Under the pieces are notes generated by a model. The model was not told where the DNA came from, searched no databases, and worked only from the letters and a program-made list of their open reading frames with translations. Source: Lachnospiraceae bacterium A2 (GTDB taxonomy: Bacteria > Bacillota > Clostridia > Lachnospirales > Lachnospiraceae). Taken from it: a DNA stretch of 50,207 nt. The position numbers and the translations under genes are program-made. Positions 8,342 to 19,137 of the stretch are shown here, in pieces. The stretch lies in contig KE159638.1 in assembly GCA_000403315.2 (NCBI GenBank), forward strand, positions 326,000 through 376,206. Direction: 5' to 3'. Numbering within the stretch: the first letter of the stretch is position 1; each line of letters begins with the position of its first letter.

Positions 8342-8640
8342 GCAGACTGTCCGAGGAAGAAATACAGGCGATTATGGAGGAATACAAGGATATCCCTATG
8401 GTAAATCCCGATAAAATATATCCCCCTCTGCCACCTGTCCAAAACGTCACGCCCCTTGTCCGTATCCCAGAGTCGATGAGCCTTACCGAGAAAATCGGCG
8501 GCACGGAATACACCGTCAACGCCCATTTCCGAAAAGATGGGCGGGACTTGCTTGTAATGCTTACGGATGTTTTTCGGCGTGGCGCACAGGGATATGGATT
8601 TTATGATGATGGGAATTGGGGTGATGACGATGGGGAATAA
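8338..8640 (+). CDS. tnpW: TnpW-like small protein of element A
   Basis: 100 residues. The centre (EKIGGTEYTVNAHF) is the TnpW signature found before serine recombinases in Tn4451-like elements; the element B homologue at 14738-15001 has the matching VYTVNAHF. The C-terminus here (after RKDGRDLL) is unlike that of element B and is acidic and glycine-rich (FYDDGNWGDDDGE). It is therefore a fusion or an out-of-frame extension. Function is unknown; its place directly upstream of each recombinase suggests a role in excision control. Confidence 0.65.
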   Translation: MSRLSEEEIQAIMEEYKDIPMVNPDKIYPPLPPVQNVTPLVRIPESMSLTEKIGGTEYTVNAHFRKDGRDLLVMLTDVFRRGAQGYGFYDDGNWGDDDGE

Positions 8641-8671
8641 CAGGCAGCGGAAGAATTATCGCTTTAAAGCG

Positions 8672-8729
8672 TTGAAGTTTAAGGGCAGATGTGGTACACT
8701 GTACCTACACTTCACAATACCGTGTCTGC
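8672..8729 (+). promoter_or_regulatory. promoter and imperfect dyad before recombinase A
   Basis: TTGAAG at 8672-8677 and TACACT at 8695-8700 have a 17-base spacer; element B has the same -35 box and spacing. An imperfect inverted repeat (GCAGATGTGGTA and TACCGTGTCTGC) overlaps the -10 box and runs to about 8729, a likely operator. Confidence 0.55.
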
Positions 8730-8748
8730 TGTCGGGAAGGAGAGCTTT

Positions 8749-10401
8749 ATGAAAAGACAGCAGGAAGAATTTACGGCATTGTATTGCAGATTAAGCCAAG
8801 ACGATGGGCGGGAAGGCGAAAGCAACAGCATTGTAAACCAGAAAGAATATCTGATGAAATACGCAAAAGAACACGGTTTCCCTAACCCGAAATTCTACGT
8901 GGACGACGGCTATACGGGTACGAATTTTGACCGTCCAAGCTTTAAGGAAATGTCGTCGGATATTGAAAAAGGGCTTGTAAAGACCGTCATTGTCAAAGAC
9001 TTATCACGCTTCGGCAGGAACTATATCAAGGTCGGCTCTTACTCCGAAATCATCTACCCCGAAGCGGGCGTTCGCTTTATCGCTATCATGGACAATGTGG
9101 ACACGGGCAGCCTTGAGAGCAACGAATTTGCCGCCTTTACCAACCTTTTTAATGAATGGTATCCAAAAAGCACGAGCAAAAAGGTAAAGGAAGTCAAGAA
9201 AGCGAAAGGGCTTGCGGGGGAGCATTTGGGCGCACCACCCTACGGGTATTTGCGGAATCCAGACGATAAAACACGCTGGCTTGTGGACGAGGAAGCAGCG
9301 GCAGTTGTCCGCAGGATATTTTTGCTTTGTATGCAGGGCTACGGTCCGACAGCGATTGCAGACATGCTCTGGGCAGATAAAGTATTGACGCCATCTGCAT
9401 ATAAGGCATCGAAAGGCATTGGCGTGGCGATGGTATCAGAAAATCCTTATAACTGGCATCAGTCCAAAGTGGTGGAAATACTGGAGGACGTGGCGTATAT
9501 CGGTACAACGGAGAGTTTCAAATCCACACGTTTAGGCTTTAAGAGCAAGAAACGAATCCCAACTTCAAAAGACAGGAGGGCATATATTGAAAACGCCCAC
9601 ACACCGATTATTGACAGTGAAGTATGGGAAAAGGTACAGATGATACGGCAGGGCAAGCGCAGGAGGAACAGGACAGGCAATATCAGCATGTTTTCGGGAT
9701 TGCTTTACTGTGCCGACTGTGGGGCAAAGCTGAATCTCTGCGTAGTAAGGGACAAGCCTTACTTCCGTTGTGCGAAATACAAAGGGAACAGCAGAAATAA
9801 AGAGTGTACGCAGCACTATATCCGAGAAGATGCCTTGCAGAAACTGGTGCTGAAACAGCTTCAGCATTTCCTGTCCTATTTACAGCAGTTTGAGCGTGTG
9901 TTTATCCGACAGCAGATTGACACCACCCTTGCGGAACGCCGATACGAATTGTCCGCAAAGCAGAAACAGATTGAAAAGGACGAAAAGAGGATGAAGGAGC
10001 GCCTGTTTCGCAAAATTTACGAGGATAATGTCAATGGAAAGCTGAATGACGAACGCTTTTACAAGCTGTCGGACGGATATGAAGCCGAGCAGGAGCAGCT
10101 AAAGCAGGAAATTGAAGCCTTGACAGCCGAGGTCAGCGAATCCGACACGGAAACGACCAATGTCGCCAAGCTGATAGCCGTCACCAAGAAATACACCCGC
10201 ATCGACGAGCTAACGCCCGAAGTTCTAAACGCTTTCGTGGATAAAATCATAGTCCATGAGCGGGAGAAGAAAGGCGGCAGAAGGACACAGGAGATAGACA
10301 TTTACTATTCCTATGTCGGGATTGTGGATATTCCAACAGACGAGGAAATGCGGGAATTGGAACAGCAATATATGCAGCGTACTACACGTCAAACCGCCTA
10401 A
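8749..10401 (+). CDS. large serine recombinase of element A (Tn4451 TnpX-type)
   Basis: 550 residues from the ATG at 8749, behind GGAAGGAG. The catalytic domain starts [19 protein letters not shown] (the nucleophile is the serine of CRLS) and continues through VDDGYTGTNFDRPSF and IVKDLSRFGRNY. The recombinase domain follows (PPYGYL...), then a zinc ribbon (LLYCADCGAKL with FRCAKYKGNSRNKEC) and a C-terminal coiled coil near residues 400-450. It catalyses excision and integration of the element. A hairpin at 10412-10437 follows. It is related to, but not nearly identical with, the four other recombinases in the window. Confidence 0.9.
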   Translation: MKRQQEEFTALYCRLSQDDGREGESNSIVNQKEYLMKYAKEHGFPNPKFYVDDGYTGTNFDRPSFKEMSSDIEKGLVKTVIVKDLSRFGRNYIKVGSYSEIIYPEAGVRFIAIMDNVDTGSLESNEFAAFTNLFNEWYPKSTSKKVKEVKKAKGLAGEHLGAPPYGYLRNPDDKTRWLVDEEAAAVVRRIFLLCMQGYGPTAIADMLWADKVLTPSAYKASKGIGVAMVSENPYNWHQSKVVEILEDVAYIGTTESFKSTRLGFKSKKRIPTSKDRRAYIENAHTPIIDSEVWEKVQMIRQGKRRRNRTGNISMFSGLLYCADCGAKLNLCVVRDKPYFRCAKYKGNSRNKECTQHYIREDALQKLVLKQLQHFLSYLQQFERVFIRQQIDTTLAERRYELSAKQKQIEKDEKRMKERLFRKIYEDNVNGKLNDERFYKLSDGYEAEQEQLKQEIEALTAEVSESDTETTNVAKLIAVTKKYTRIDELTPEVLNAFVDKIIVHEREKKGGRRTQEIDIYYSYVGIVDIPTDEEMRELEQQYMQRTTRQTA

Positions 10402-10411
10402 ATATAGGCGT

Positions 10412-10437
10412 GGCAGGAGAAAATCTGTACTCCTGCC
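10412..10437 (+). terminator. hairpin terminator after recombinase A
   Basis: The arms GGCAGGAG and CTCCTGCC have a 10-base loop and lie 10 bases after the stop codon. Confidence 0.6.
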
Positions 10438-10476
10438 GATACATATCTATTTTTATCCTTATCGAGTATCAATCAA

Positions 10477-10536
10477 GAGCCAGACGCAAAGACGCAGAGC
10501 CGATGAACTTGTGAGAAATTTCACAGCTCATCGGCT
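10477..10536 (+). pseudogene. 3' remnant of a KTR gene with its terminator
   Basis: Ten codons read EPDAKTQSR then stop, identical in style to the ends of the intact KTR proteins. The usual hairpin follows (AGCCGATGA with TCATCGGCT, 10498-10536). The rest of the gene is absent; the remnant abuts the right end of element A, so the element's arrival or a deletion removed it. Confidence 0.7.
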
Positions 10537-10559
10537 TTGTTTGTCAGAAAAATAAAAAT

Positions 10560-11945
10560 TTAGTCGTTGTCTTTCGTGCTTATTACGGAAGTTTGTTTCT
10601 GCATCTCATTCAGCTTTTTGTGGAGCGGTATCGCCATGAATACCGTTATGACTGCGGAAAGCACATCGGCAATCGGCTGGGCGTACATAATTCCATTTAG
10701 CCCCCAGATAATCGGAAGAAGCAGGATAACGGGGATAAAGCAAATCCCCTGCCTGCAAGCTCCGAGGATAAAGCCTTCTATGCCTTTTCCCAAAGCAAGG
10801 AACAGGGAAGAATACACCGTATAAAATCCAAAGAGCATGATGGAAATGCCGTTTGCCCTTAAAGACGCTGCCCCGATGCGAATCATCTCGGCATCGCCCT
10901 TTGTGAACTGGGAAACGATAGCTGTAGGGGACAAAGCCAGTATCACGCCAAAAATCACACAGAAAGCCGTAGACCATAGGATGGAAATCTTGATTGCTTC
11001 ACGCAGACGGTCAAACTTTTTCGCACCATAACTGTACCCTGCAATGGGCTGAAAGCCTTTAATGAACCCGAATACGGACAAGCTGCCCATTGAAATAAGG
11101 CGGGTAACAACGCCCATGCCTGCAATGGCAGAGTCCCCGTAACCGCCAGCGGCATTGTTGATTAAGGAAATGGACACACTCGTTAAAATCTGGAATACCA
11201 ATGTCGGGATGCCGATTTTGAAAATCTCAGACAAGGTTTCTTTTGTATATGTGCAGTCCTTAACCCGGAAATGGAATACACTTTTTTTCCGCAGGATGTA
11301 GGTTAGATATACGCAGGTTGAAACGACTTGTGAGATTGCGGTTGCTATCGCTGCTCCTGCTACCCCTAAGTCAAACACATAGATAAACAGTGGATCTAAG
11401 GCAATATTAAGCACTGCACCCGTGAGTAAGGCGCACATGGTTGTTTTGGCGGCACCTTCACTTGTTACAATGTTATTCATCGTGACGTTGAATACATTAA
11501 AAATACAGGAAACAATGTAGATACTTGCGTATGTGGAGGCAAAGGGGAGAATACTGTCTGTTGCGCCTAAGAGCTTCAGTATGGGATGCAGGAACACCAT
11601 AGAAAACAGAATAATAACTGCTCCCACGGATACGCTGCTGTATAAAGCGGTACTTGCCACTTTATTCGCATTTTCCTTATCCCCACGACCTAATAATCGG
11701 GAAATATAAGAAGCAGCACCGTTGCCGAACAGCAGACCAAGACCGACAACGACCTGTCCGAGCGGGTAGACCACGGAGATTGCCCCCATCTGGCTCTCCC
11801 CTAGCCCGCCGACAAAATAAGCGTCAACAAGGTTGTAGAAAGCATTTACCAACATGCCAACCATTGTTGGGATGCCCATTGCTAAAAGTGCTTTTGGTAT
11901 GGATGTGCTGCCGAGCAGCTCCATCTTTTTGCTTTGACTGTTCAT
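10560..11945 (-). CDS. MATE-family multidrug efflux transporter
   Basis: 461 residues, with GAAAGGAG before the ATG. The N-terminus (PTMVGMLVNAFYNLVDAYFV) is the classic first helix of MATE pumps, and about 12 hydrophobic segments follow in two halves, as expected for this cation-coupled family. Hydrophobic helices include those near VVGLGLLFGNGAASYISRLL and IFKIGIPTLVFQILTSVSIS. It exports drugs or metabolites across the cytoplasmic membrane; the substrate cannot be read from sequence. It is divergent from a PadR regulator over a shared 120-base region with two dyads, so substrate-induced control by that regulator is likely. Confidence 0.9.
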   Translation of the reverse strand: MNSQSKKMELLGSTSIPKALLAMGIPTMVGMLVNAFYNLVDAYFVGGLGESQMGAISVVYPLGQVVVGLGLLFGNGAASYISRLLGRGDKENANKVASTALYSSVSVGAVIILFSMVFLHPILKLLGATDSILPFASTYASIYIVSCIFNVFNVTMNNIVTSEGAAKTTMCALLTGAVLNIALDPLFIYVFDLGVAGAAIATAISQVVSTCVYLTYILRKKSVFHFRVKDCTYTKETLSEIFKIGIPTLVFQILTSVSISLINNAAGGYGDSAIAGMGVVTRLISMGSLSVFGFIKGFQPIAGYSYGAKKFDRLREAIKISILWSTAFCVIFGVILALSPTAIVSQFTKGDAEMIRIGAASLRANGISIMLFGFYTVYSSLFLALGKGIEGFILGACRQGICFIPVILLLPIIWGLNGIMYAQPIADVLSAVITVFMAIPLHKKLNEMQKQTSVISTKDND

Positions 11946-11986
11946 TTTGAACTCCTTTCTCTTGACAAATGGTGTTATTTATACTA

Positions 11987-12047
11987 CTATAAAATATAGC
12001 AATTGCGTTGCAGGGATTATAATACTATAATTTATAGTAGTTGTCAA
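11987..12047. promoter_or_regulatory. divergent promoters with two PadR-type operators
   Basis: The dyads CTATA-AAA-TATAG (11987-11999) and TACTATAATTTATAGTA (12023-12039) have centres 38 bases apart. A + strand promoter for padR reads TTGCGT (12003-12008) and TATAAT (12026-12031) with a 17-base spacer. A - strand promoter for the pump reads TTGACA (complement of 12042-12047) and TATTAT (complement of 12019-12024), also with 17 bases. The right-hand dyad covers both promoters, so one bound dimer could repress both genes. Confidence 0.7.
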
Positions 12048-12068
12048 TAGAAAAAGGAGGGATTTTAA

Positions 12069-12596
12069 ATGGCGACCATTGACTTGATTGTATTGGGAAT
12101 GTTGAAACGGGAATCCTTGAGTGCATACGACATTCAGAAACTGGTGGAATACCGCAACATTTCAAAGTGGGTAAAAATCAGTATACCATCCATCTATAAA
12201 AAGGTTATCCAGTTGGAAGAAAAGGGGCTTATCACAAGCCGCACGGAGAAAGAGGGAAAAATGCCTGAAAAGGCAGTATATTCCTTGACGGATGCAGGAA
12301 ATGAGGAATTTGAGAAACTGATGCTAGAAATATCCTGCAAGCCGATTCACATATTCTTGGATTTTAATGCGGTCATTGTTAATTTAGAAAGTATGGAAAA
12401 GGAACAGCAGAGGGAATGTCTGGATAACATTGAGAGCAATATCAATGTGCTGAAATCCTATCTTGAGGAGAACATTTCTATGAAAGAAAACGCTCCCGAT
12501 ATTCCTGCCACGGGTTTGGCTGTTTTACATCAGCAGTTTTTGTTGGTACAAGCAATCGAAGAATGGATAGCAACACTAAAAAAGAAATTAGGATAA
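12069..12596 (+). CDS. PadR-family transcriptional regulator
   Basis: 175 residues, with AAAGGAGG before the ATG. The N-terminal winged helix is typical of PadR (TIDLIVLGMLKRESLSAYDI, then SIPSIYKKVIQLEEKGLI). The longer C-terminal helical domain (residues about 95-175) is of the Vir_act_alpha type, used for dimerisation and ligand sensing. It is divergent from the MATE pump and almost certainly represses it and itself through the dyads at 11987-12039. The KTR gene follows 6 bases after its stop, so they share a transcript. Confidence 0.88.
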   Translation: MATIDLIVLGMLKRESLSAYDIQKLVEYRNISKWVKISIPSIYKKVIQLEEKGLITSRTEKEGKMPEKAVYSLTDAGNEEFEKLMLEISCKPIHIFLDFNAVIVNLESMEKEQQRECLDNIESNINVLKSYLEENISMKENAPDIPATGLAVLHQQFLLVQAIEEWIATLKKKLG

Positions 12597-12602
12597 TTTG
12601 TT

Positions 12603-12800
12603 ATGGGTAAAGTAGAATGGATATTATGTCCTGTCTGCGGAAGTAAGACCCGTAACAAGGTTAGGGAGGATACTGTTCTGAAAAATTATCCTCTCTACTG
12701 CCCAAAATGCAGGCAGGAAACATTGATAGAAGCAAAGAATTTGCAAGTAACAGTCATCACAGAGCCAGACACATTAGATGCAGAGCCGATGAACGTGTGA
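12603..12800 (+). CDS. cysteine-rich KTR-domain protein (copy 2)
   Basis: 65 residues with the paired knuckles CPVCGSKTR and CPKCRQET. There is only a weak ribosome site (AGGA), and the start lies 6 bases after padR, so translation is probably coupled. It shares the EPD tail with the other copies. In this copy the gene belongs to an efflux operon, the same company it keeps at 34260-34448. Confidence 0.85.
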   Translation: MGKVEWILCPVCGSKTRNKVREDTVLKNYPLYCPKCRQETLIEAKNLQVTVITEPDTLDAEPMNV

Positions 12801-12824
12801 GAAATCACAGTTTGTCGGCTTTTC
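12784..12824 (+). terminator. terminator of the padR-KTR operon
   Basis: The arms AGCCGA and TCGGCT lie around ACTGTGATT-like inner pairing and are followed by TTTTCTTTTT. Confidence 0.7.
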
Positions 12825-12956
12825 TTTTTATAAAGCCATAGGTAGATACGTCCACCAAATTAAAAAAACGGCGATTTGGATGGTGTTCCGTAAGGAAGTT
12901 GCTCTAAAAATTGAAATATCTTAATATGCTGCTATGTAGACAGTGTAGCCTTGCGG

Positions 12957-14709
<1,753 letters not shown>

Positions 14710-14737
14710 CGCTTTAAAGCCTTAATTCAAATGCCGT

Positions 14738-15001
14738 TTATGCGTTTAGGAGAATGCGTTCGGTTTTTTCCTGAATGCTCTCAGAAGCGTCGGCGTTAAA
14801 ATGGGCATTGACTGTATAAACTGTGCCATCTATCTCTTTCTGGAAATTGATTGGATGAGGATATTGTGAACTGTGAAACCATGCTAACCGTTCTTCTTTT
14901 GTCATGGATGCAAGGCAGTCCGTAATCCCATCAATCATCTGACGGATGGCAGTTTCTTCTGAAAATTCTTCTTTTTCTGTGCCGCCAAAAGGTTCACTCA
15001 T
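14738..15001 (-). CDS. tnpW: TnpW-family small protein of element B
   Basis: 87 residues with the signature EIDGTVYTVNAHFNADASES near residues 60-80 and a final helix (EKTERILLNA), the normal end of this family. Its ATG overlaps the relaxase stop by four bases, which indicates coupled translation. The function of TnpW is not established; it is always next to the recombinase in Tn4451-like elements. Confidence 0.8.
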   Translation of the reverse strand: MSEPFGGTEKEEFSEETAIRQMIDGITDCLASMTKEERLAWFHSSQYPHPINFQKEIDGTVYTVNAHFNADASESIQEKTERILLNA

Positions 15002-16362
15002 CGAAATAATTCCTCCCTCCTGCGGTCTGCCCTGCCTGTTCTGGCATTTGTATTTGACCGCTGGTTTTCAATCGTATCGTGGATTTGGTCTAAGCAGTTG
15101 TCGATATGGGCAGCGCGTTTTTCAATCCCGTCTGCATATTTCAGCCGCTTTCTAAGCTCCGTTATCCGCTCTGTCACGCCCTGTTTTTCGGCTCGGAGTG
15201 TTTCTTTTTCGGCTGGTGTGGCACGGCGTACTTTATTCCGCAAGTGCTGGCGGTAGTCAATCAGTTTATTCATTTCATTCTGGTTTTGCTCCCTGTCGGC
15301 GTGTAAGTCGGAGAGTGTAGAGATGTTATGCTTTGACATATACCTTACCTGTGCGGTAATCTCGTCCAGTTTCCGCAATTCTTCTTTCATCAATGGGCTT
15401 GTCGGCTTGTAGTCTGTGCCTTTGGGAAATATCCCTAACTGGTAGCACCAGTAATAATATAACGCTAAGATTCCCGTGGTTTTCTGGTGTGGTTTCCATG
15501 CGTTTTTGTATTGCTCTGGCATATGCGGGGAGTAGAAAATCTTTGCTTTGTAGTTCCCAAATTTGTATGCTCCCTTTAAACATGACTGTATGAAATCGGG
15601 AGTCAACCGCTCGTCAAGCGTTTCTAATCTTGTGAAATGTCTGTACTGCGGCAGCTTCATTTTCCAATGGCTGCCCGAAAAATCAACCTCATATCCCTTG
15701 TCGGCAAGGTATTTCATCATGTGTTGTAAATCCCTGCTCCCGTTGATTGCCTCCTTTAAATCCTCCCGATAGACGTTGTAGCGTGTCGGCTTGCCGTCCT
15801 TTTCGTCCAGATACAGCGGTCTTGCAGGGGCTTTCTTGGGATTTTCAATCACCGATAAACCGTATACTCGGCATAAGCGGTCGGACACTTCCCTCAACCT
15901 TTTCTGCTCCGATTTTGAATAATTGTATTTACTTCCATCCAGATAAGAAACGGAGTTGAAGCAGAAATGGTTATGCAGATGTCCTTTGTCAAGGTGGGTG
16001 GCAACGATTATCTGGTACTTGCCGCCCCACATCTCCCTTGCCAGTTTCAATCCGATTTCATGGCACTGTTTGGGCGTTACTTCGTCTGGCTTGAAGCTCT
16101 GGTAGCCGTGCCATGCGATATACCCGCCTGTCTTTTGGTACTGTTTCTTCGTCAAAATCATCTGCTGCAAGGCGGTTTCTTTCAGACAGTTGACTGCGGA
16201 AACATACTCTCCCTCATTTGTTTTTTGAGGGTTCTTCACATAAGAGAACACGTCAAAGAAGTCTTGCATATCTTGATTCGGCACGGTCTTTTCTGGGTTT
16301 TCTATATAGTCAATCACGTCTTTTATGCTCCCTTTGACATGCCATAGGCTCGTTACCGCCAT
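14998..16362 (-). CDS. relaxase/mobilization nuclease (element B, intact)
   Basis: 454 residues. The metal-binding motif HLDKGHLHNHFCFNS lies near residues 121-135, the usual three-histidine centre of MOB-P relaxases; the N-terminal motif region is MAVTSLWHVKGSIKDVIDY. The C-terminal third (from about residue 340) is a charged coiled coil. It nicks the oriT strand and pilots it into a conjugation machine supplied by another element. The start follows mobC with a 2-base gap. It is nearly identical to the broken copy in element A, so it could mobilize A in trans. Confidence 0.9.
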   Translation of the reverse strand: MAVTSLWHVKGSIKDVIDYIENPEKTVPNQDMQDFFDVFSYVKNPQKTNEGEYVSAVNCLKETALQQMILTKKQYQKTGGYIAWHGYQSFKPDEVTPKQCHEIGLKLAREMWGGKYQIIVATHLDKGHLHNHFCFNSVSYLDGSKYNYSKSEQKRLREVSDRLCRVYGLSVIENPKKAPARPLYLDEKDGKPTRYNVYREDLKEAINGSRDLQHMMKYLADKGYEVDFSGSHWKMKLPQYRHFTRLETLDERLTPDFIQSCLKGAYKFGNYKAKIFYSPHMPEQYKNAWKPHQKTTGILALYYYWCYQLGIFPKGTDYKPTSPLMKEELRKLDEITAQVRYMSKHNISTLSDLHADREQNQNEMNKLIDYRQHLRNKVRRATPAEKETLRAEKQGVTERITELRKRLKYADGIEKRAAHIDNCLDQIHDTIENQRSNTNARTGRADRRREELFR

Positions 16363-16363
16363 A

Positions 16364-16720
16364 TCAGACCGCCCCCTGTTCCGTCAATACTTCTACGCTA
16401 AATCGTTGTGGGAGAGTTGTTTTCTGCTGCAATTCTAAAATAAAATCTTCAATCTCCTTACAGATTTCGGCGGCGGTTGGATAGTAGGGAACACATTTTT
16501 TAAAGGCAGAATGTACCTCATAAAGTGTGTTCAGCAACTCCCAAAACTCTTTCTCTGGCTGTGGCTGCGGGGCGGTTCCCTTGCATAACTGGCGCATAAA
16601 TCCTGCTGCGGACAGACCGCAAGCGGCGGCGCATTGCTTTAATTTTTCATGTTCTTCCCCGTTCAATCGGACGGTAATCGGGACATTCCGCACGTCCTTT
16701 TCTGATTTTTCTCTGCTCAT
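16364..16720 (-). CDS. MobC-like relaxosome protein (element B)
   Basis: 118 residues from the ATG at 16720, behind GGAGG; an upstream in-frame extension has no ribosome site. The DNA-binding region (VPITVRLNGEEHEKLKQCAA) is identical to that of the element A copy, and differences are scattered through the C-terminal half. It works with the relaxase at the hairpins just upstream (16760-16835). Confidence 0.8.
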   Translation of the reverse strand: MSREKSEKDVRNVPITVRLNGEEHEKLKQCAAACGLSAAGFMRQLCKGTAPQPQPEKEFWELLNTLYEVHSAFKKCVPYYPTAAEICKEIEDFILELQQKTTLPQRFSVEVLTEQGAV

Positions 16721-16759
16721 TTTCCTTATCCTCCAGTCTTGAATTTCATTTTCAACAGG

Positions 16760-16835
16760 GTATTCAGGTATGTTCCCTGGGTTAGTCCATGCCCGCAAGC
16801 GGCATGGATTGGGATTGTGGCTGACACAATCCGAT
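16760..16835 (-). other. candidate origin of transfer (oriT) of element B
   Basis: Hairpins GGATTGTG/CACAATCC (16812-16832) and CCATGCC/GGCATGG (16787-16807) match those before mobC in element A; a weaker CAGG/CCTG pair lies closer to mobC. Conservation of the hairpins, in opposite genome orientation, supports function. Confidence 0.5.
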
Positions 16836-17316
16836 GCTCGCTATCTCTGTGGACAACGCCGCAGAGCATTTTCCTATGCAGCAGCATTCTTCCATACCTT
16901 TCTTACCCGCCGAAAAGAAAATCCTATGTCCCTGCACCTCCGTTCTGGATTCGGTTTTTCTTGACTTTTGGATAAATGAAAAAGCCGCTACACCGCACCA
17001 CGAACGACAGGAGTATTTTCTCCTGCTCAGATTCGCAATGCTATGTAACGGCTTTGGGATTCAAAACCATGCTGCCATACGCCAGCCGAAAAAGGCAGTA
17101 TAATTTCGGCAGCGGTCAGCCTTGTCCGTTGGCTGACATTTCATTCTCTAATTTATGTGTTTATTTATTTTTCTATTTTCAAGATTACCTTTTGCATTTC
17201 TTAATTTCCACAATGAGTGCCAAATTGAGACATATCCCTACAAAATCAAAAAAATGGGGAATATTTCTACATTTCTAATATCGTTCATGTTACCCTTTTC
17301 CCGAAAAAGATGAAAA

Positions 17317-18330
17317 CTATCTATTTTCTTCCTCTACTTTGCAACATTCCAATGCTTGGTATTCCTGATTCAATTCCCTGAGCAATTCTTCCTCGCTTGG
17401 CAAATATAACTTATATTTTGAAGCAAAAATCTGTGTTTCTTTTTCGGGCAACGTATATTTAACCACAGATTCACTTTTATCTGCACATAATACAATACCA
17501 ATTGGCGGGTTATCTCCTTCGTTCATAAGCTCTCGCTCATAATAATGGACATACATCTGCATCTGCCCTAAATCCTGATGTGTCAAATCCCCAACCTTTA
17601 AATCTATCAAAACAAAACATTTCAAAACATAATTATAGAATACAAGGTCAATTCTAAAATGCCGCCCGTCAAAAGTGATTTGCTTTTGTCTGGCAACAAA
17701 CGAAAAACCTCTCCCAAGCTCCAAAAGGAATTTTTGCAAATGAGTAATCAATGCCTGCTCCAAATCACTTTCATAAAAATCATCATTTGAACTTAAACCA
17801 AGAAATTCCAGAACATATGGGTCACGGATGATGTCTTCTGGTTTCTTTGCAGGCTCTAATGTTTGGATTTCATCTGCAACCTGTTTCTTGTTTTTGCTGG
17901 ATAATAGCCTTTCATAGAAAAAAGAATTTATCTGCCTCTCAAGCTGTCTGGTACTCCATTGTGATTTTGCAGCTTCCTGCATATAAAAGTCTCGTGCATT
18001 ATCATTTTCCACTTTTATCAAAAGTCTATAATGTGTCCAGCTCAATTCGTCACGCAGTGCGTGACTATTTGGAAACATCAAATAAAACTGCCTCATATAT
18101 TTCAAATTTGTCACTGTAAACCCTTTGCCGAAATCCTGTGTCATTTGTTTTGACAATTCTTTTATCAAACCTGCCCCATACTCTGCCTTTTCGTTGCCGC
18201 CTTGTTCCTCTATGATGGATTTTCCTATATTCCAATACGCTTCAACCATTACAAAATTGGCTGTTTTATAGACTTTATTTCTTGCCATATTCAATATATT
18301 CTTAATTTCATTATAAAATTTTTCATTCAT
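17317..18330 (-). CDS. DUF1016 (YhcG-like) PD-(D/E)XK nuclease-domain protein
   Basis: 337 residues. The N-terminal DUF1016 region is recognisable (YWNIGKSIIEEQGGNEKAEYG, then LSKQMTQDFGKGFTVTNLKYM and LSWTHYRLLIKV). The C-terminal half carries the nuclease core: HFRIDLVFYN and, 12 residues on, CFVLIDLKVG, the D...D-x-K arrangement, followed by DLGQMQMYVHYY. Members are often found in defence islands and mobile elements. It is cargo of element B and lies 45 bases downstream of the HEPN-like gene, probably in one operon. Confidence 0.88.
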   Translation of the reverse strand: MNEKFYNEIKNILNMARNKVYKTANFVMVEAYWNIGKSIIEEQGGNEKAEYGAGLIKELSKQMTQDFGKGFTVTNLKYMRQFYLMFPNSHALRDELSWTHYRLLIKVENDNARDFYMQEAAKSQWSTRQLERQINSFFYERLLSSKNKKQVADEIQTLEPAKKPEDIIRDPYVLEFLGLSSNDDFYESDLEQALITHLQKFLLELGRGFSFVARQKQITFDGRHFRIDLVFYNYVLKCFVLIDLKVGDLTHQDLGQMQMYVHYYERELMNEGDNPPIGIVLCADKSESVVKYTLPEKETQIFASKYKLYLPSEEELLRELNQEYQALECCKVEEENR

Positions 18331-18375
18331 TTAAAATCTCCCATTTGACCGCATAATTTTTTGCATAACAAATAT

Positions 18376-19128
18376 CTATACTCTTTCTGTTTCTATCAGT
18401 TTCTTTATTTTCTTTTTGTATAAATTAAGATTTCCATAATCAAAGTATTGTATAGATAACAAATATATATTAAATGCTTCTATAAAATCATCTGCATCCC
18501 CTTGGTTCTTCAAACTTACATTTAGTTTTTTATGTTCCCTCTCTTTTCCCTTAGTCCAATCTATTATTTCAAATTCAAATGCACATTCTTTTATATCATG
18601 CTTCATCGTAAGATAATACACGTTATTTTCAATATGAAGTTCTAAATTTATCTCTCCGTTTGTATATAACAATTCAAGATACAAATCCAATATTTTTACA
18701 ACACTCCATACCAATTCATAATATGTATGTAAATCATATATTTCTGGCGTTTTATATTCATGTTCCAGTTTATTTCTCATAAAATTTAATTTATTAATAG
18801 TCTGAATAGGGAATAATCCTATATTAGCTAAAAACTGGGTCTTCTTTTCGAACTTCAAACTCCTTTTATCAAAAATTCTTTTTAGATTTATGCTCTCAAA
18901 AAACATATCCATTTCACAATCTAATGCTCTTTTTAGATTCGAAACAGCATTTACAATTCCTTCTTTCGTTTCAGATGCAATTGCATTTTCAGCAAAATAT
19001 AGAAATTCTTCAGATGAAATATCATATATAGGAATACTTATCTCCGAACCATTACTCCCATCACGCTCTATTTCATTTGTCTGTAAAATAAATTGAGTCA
19101 TATCTTTCAATTTTGTAATACTTTCCAT
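18376..19128 (-). CDS. HEPN-like protein, function unknown
   Basis: 250 residues. A central helical region carries NFMRNKLEHEYKTP near residues 116-130, which fits the R-x4-6-H motif of HEPN ribonuclease domains (Arg, then NKLE, then His). The preceding helices (NAVSNLKRALDCEMD) suit a HEPN four-helix bundle. The C-terminal part is beta-rich (ELHIENNVYYLTMKHD). It precedes the DUF1016 nuclease on the same strand. It could be a toxin, an RNase or an RNA-binding accessory protein. The motif is short, so the HEPN call is moderate. Confidence 0.55.
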   Translation of the reverse strand: MESITKLKDMTQFILQTNEIERDGSNGSEISIPIYDISSEEFLYFAENAIASETKEGIVNAVSNLKRALDCEMDMFFESINLKRIFDKRSLKFEKKTQFLANIGLFPIQTINKLNFMRNKLEHEYKTPEIYDLHTYYELVWSVVKILDLYLELLYTNGEINLELHIENNVYYLTMKHDIKECAFEFEIIDWTKGKEREHKKLNVSLKNQGDADDFIEAFNIYLLSIQYFDYGNLNLYKKKIKKLIETERV

Positions 19129-19137
19129 CTTTTAACC

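Larger units (their letters stand above)
4007..10440 (+). mobile_element. mobilizable element A (MobC, relaxase, TnpW, serine recombinase)
   Basis: The order is oriT-like hairpins, mobC, relaxase, tnpW and a Tn4451-type serine recombinase, all on the + strand; this is the design of small mobilizable transposons. The relaxase is broken by an IS1182-family element at 5929-7998. Element B (about 12850-19610) has the same gene order on the - strand. The left end is inferred from the repeat shared with B, the right end from the hairpin after the recombinase. Confidence 0.65.
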
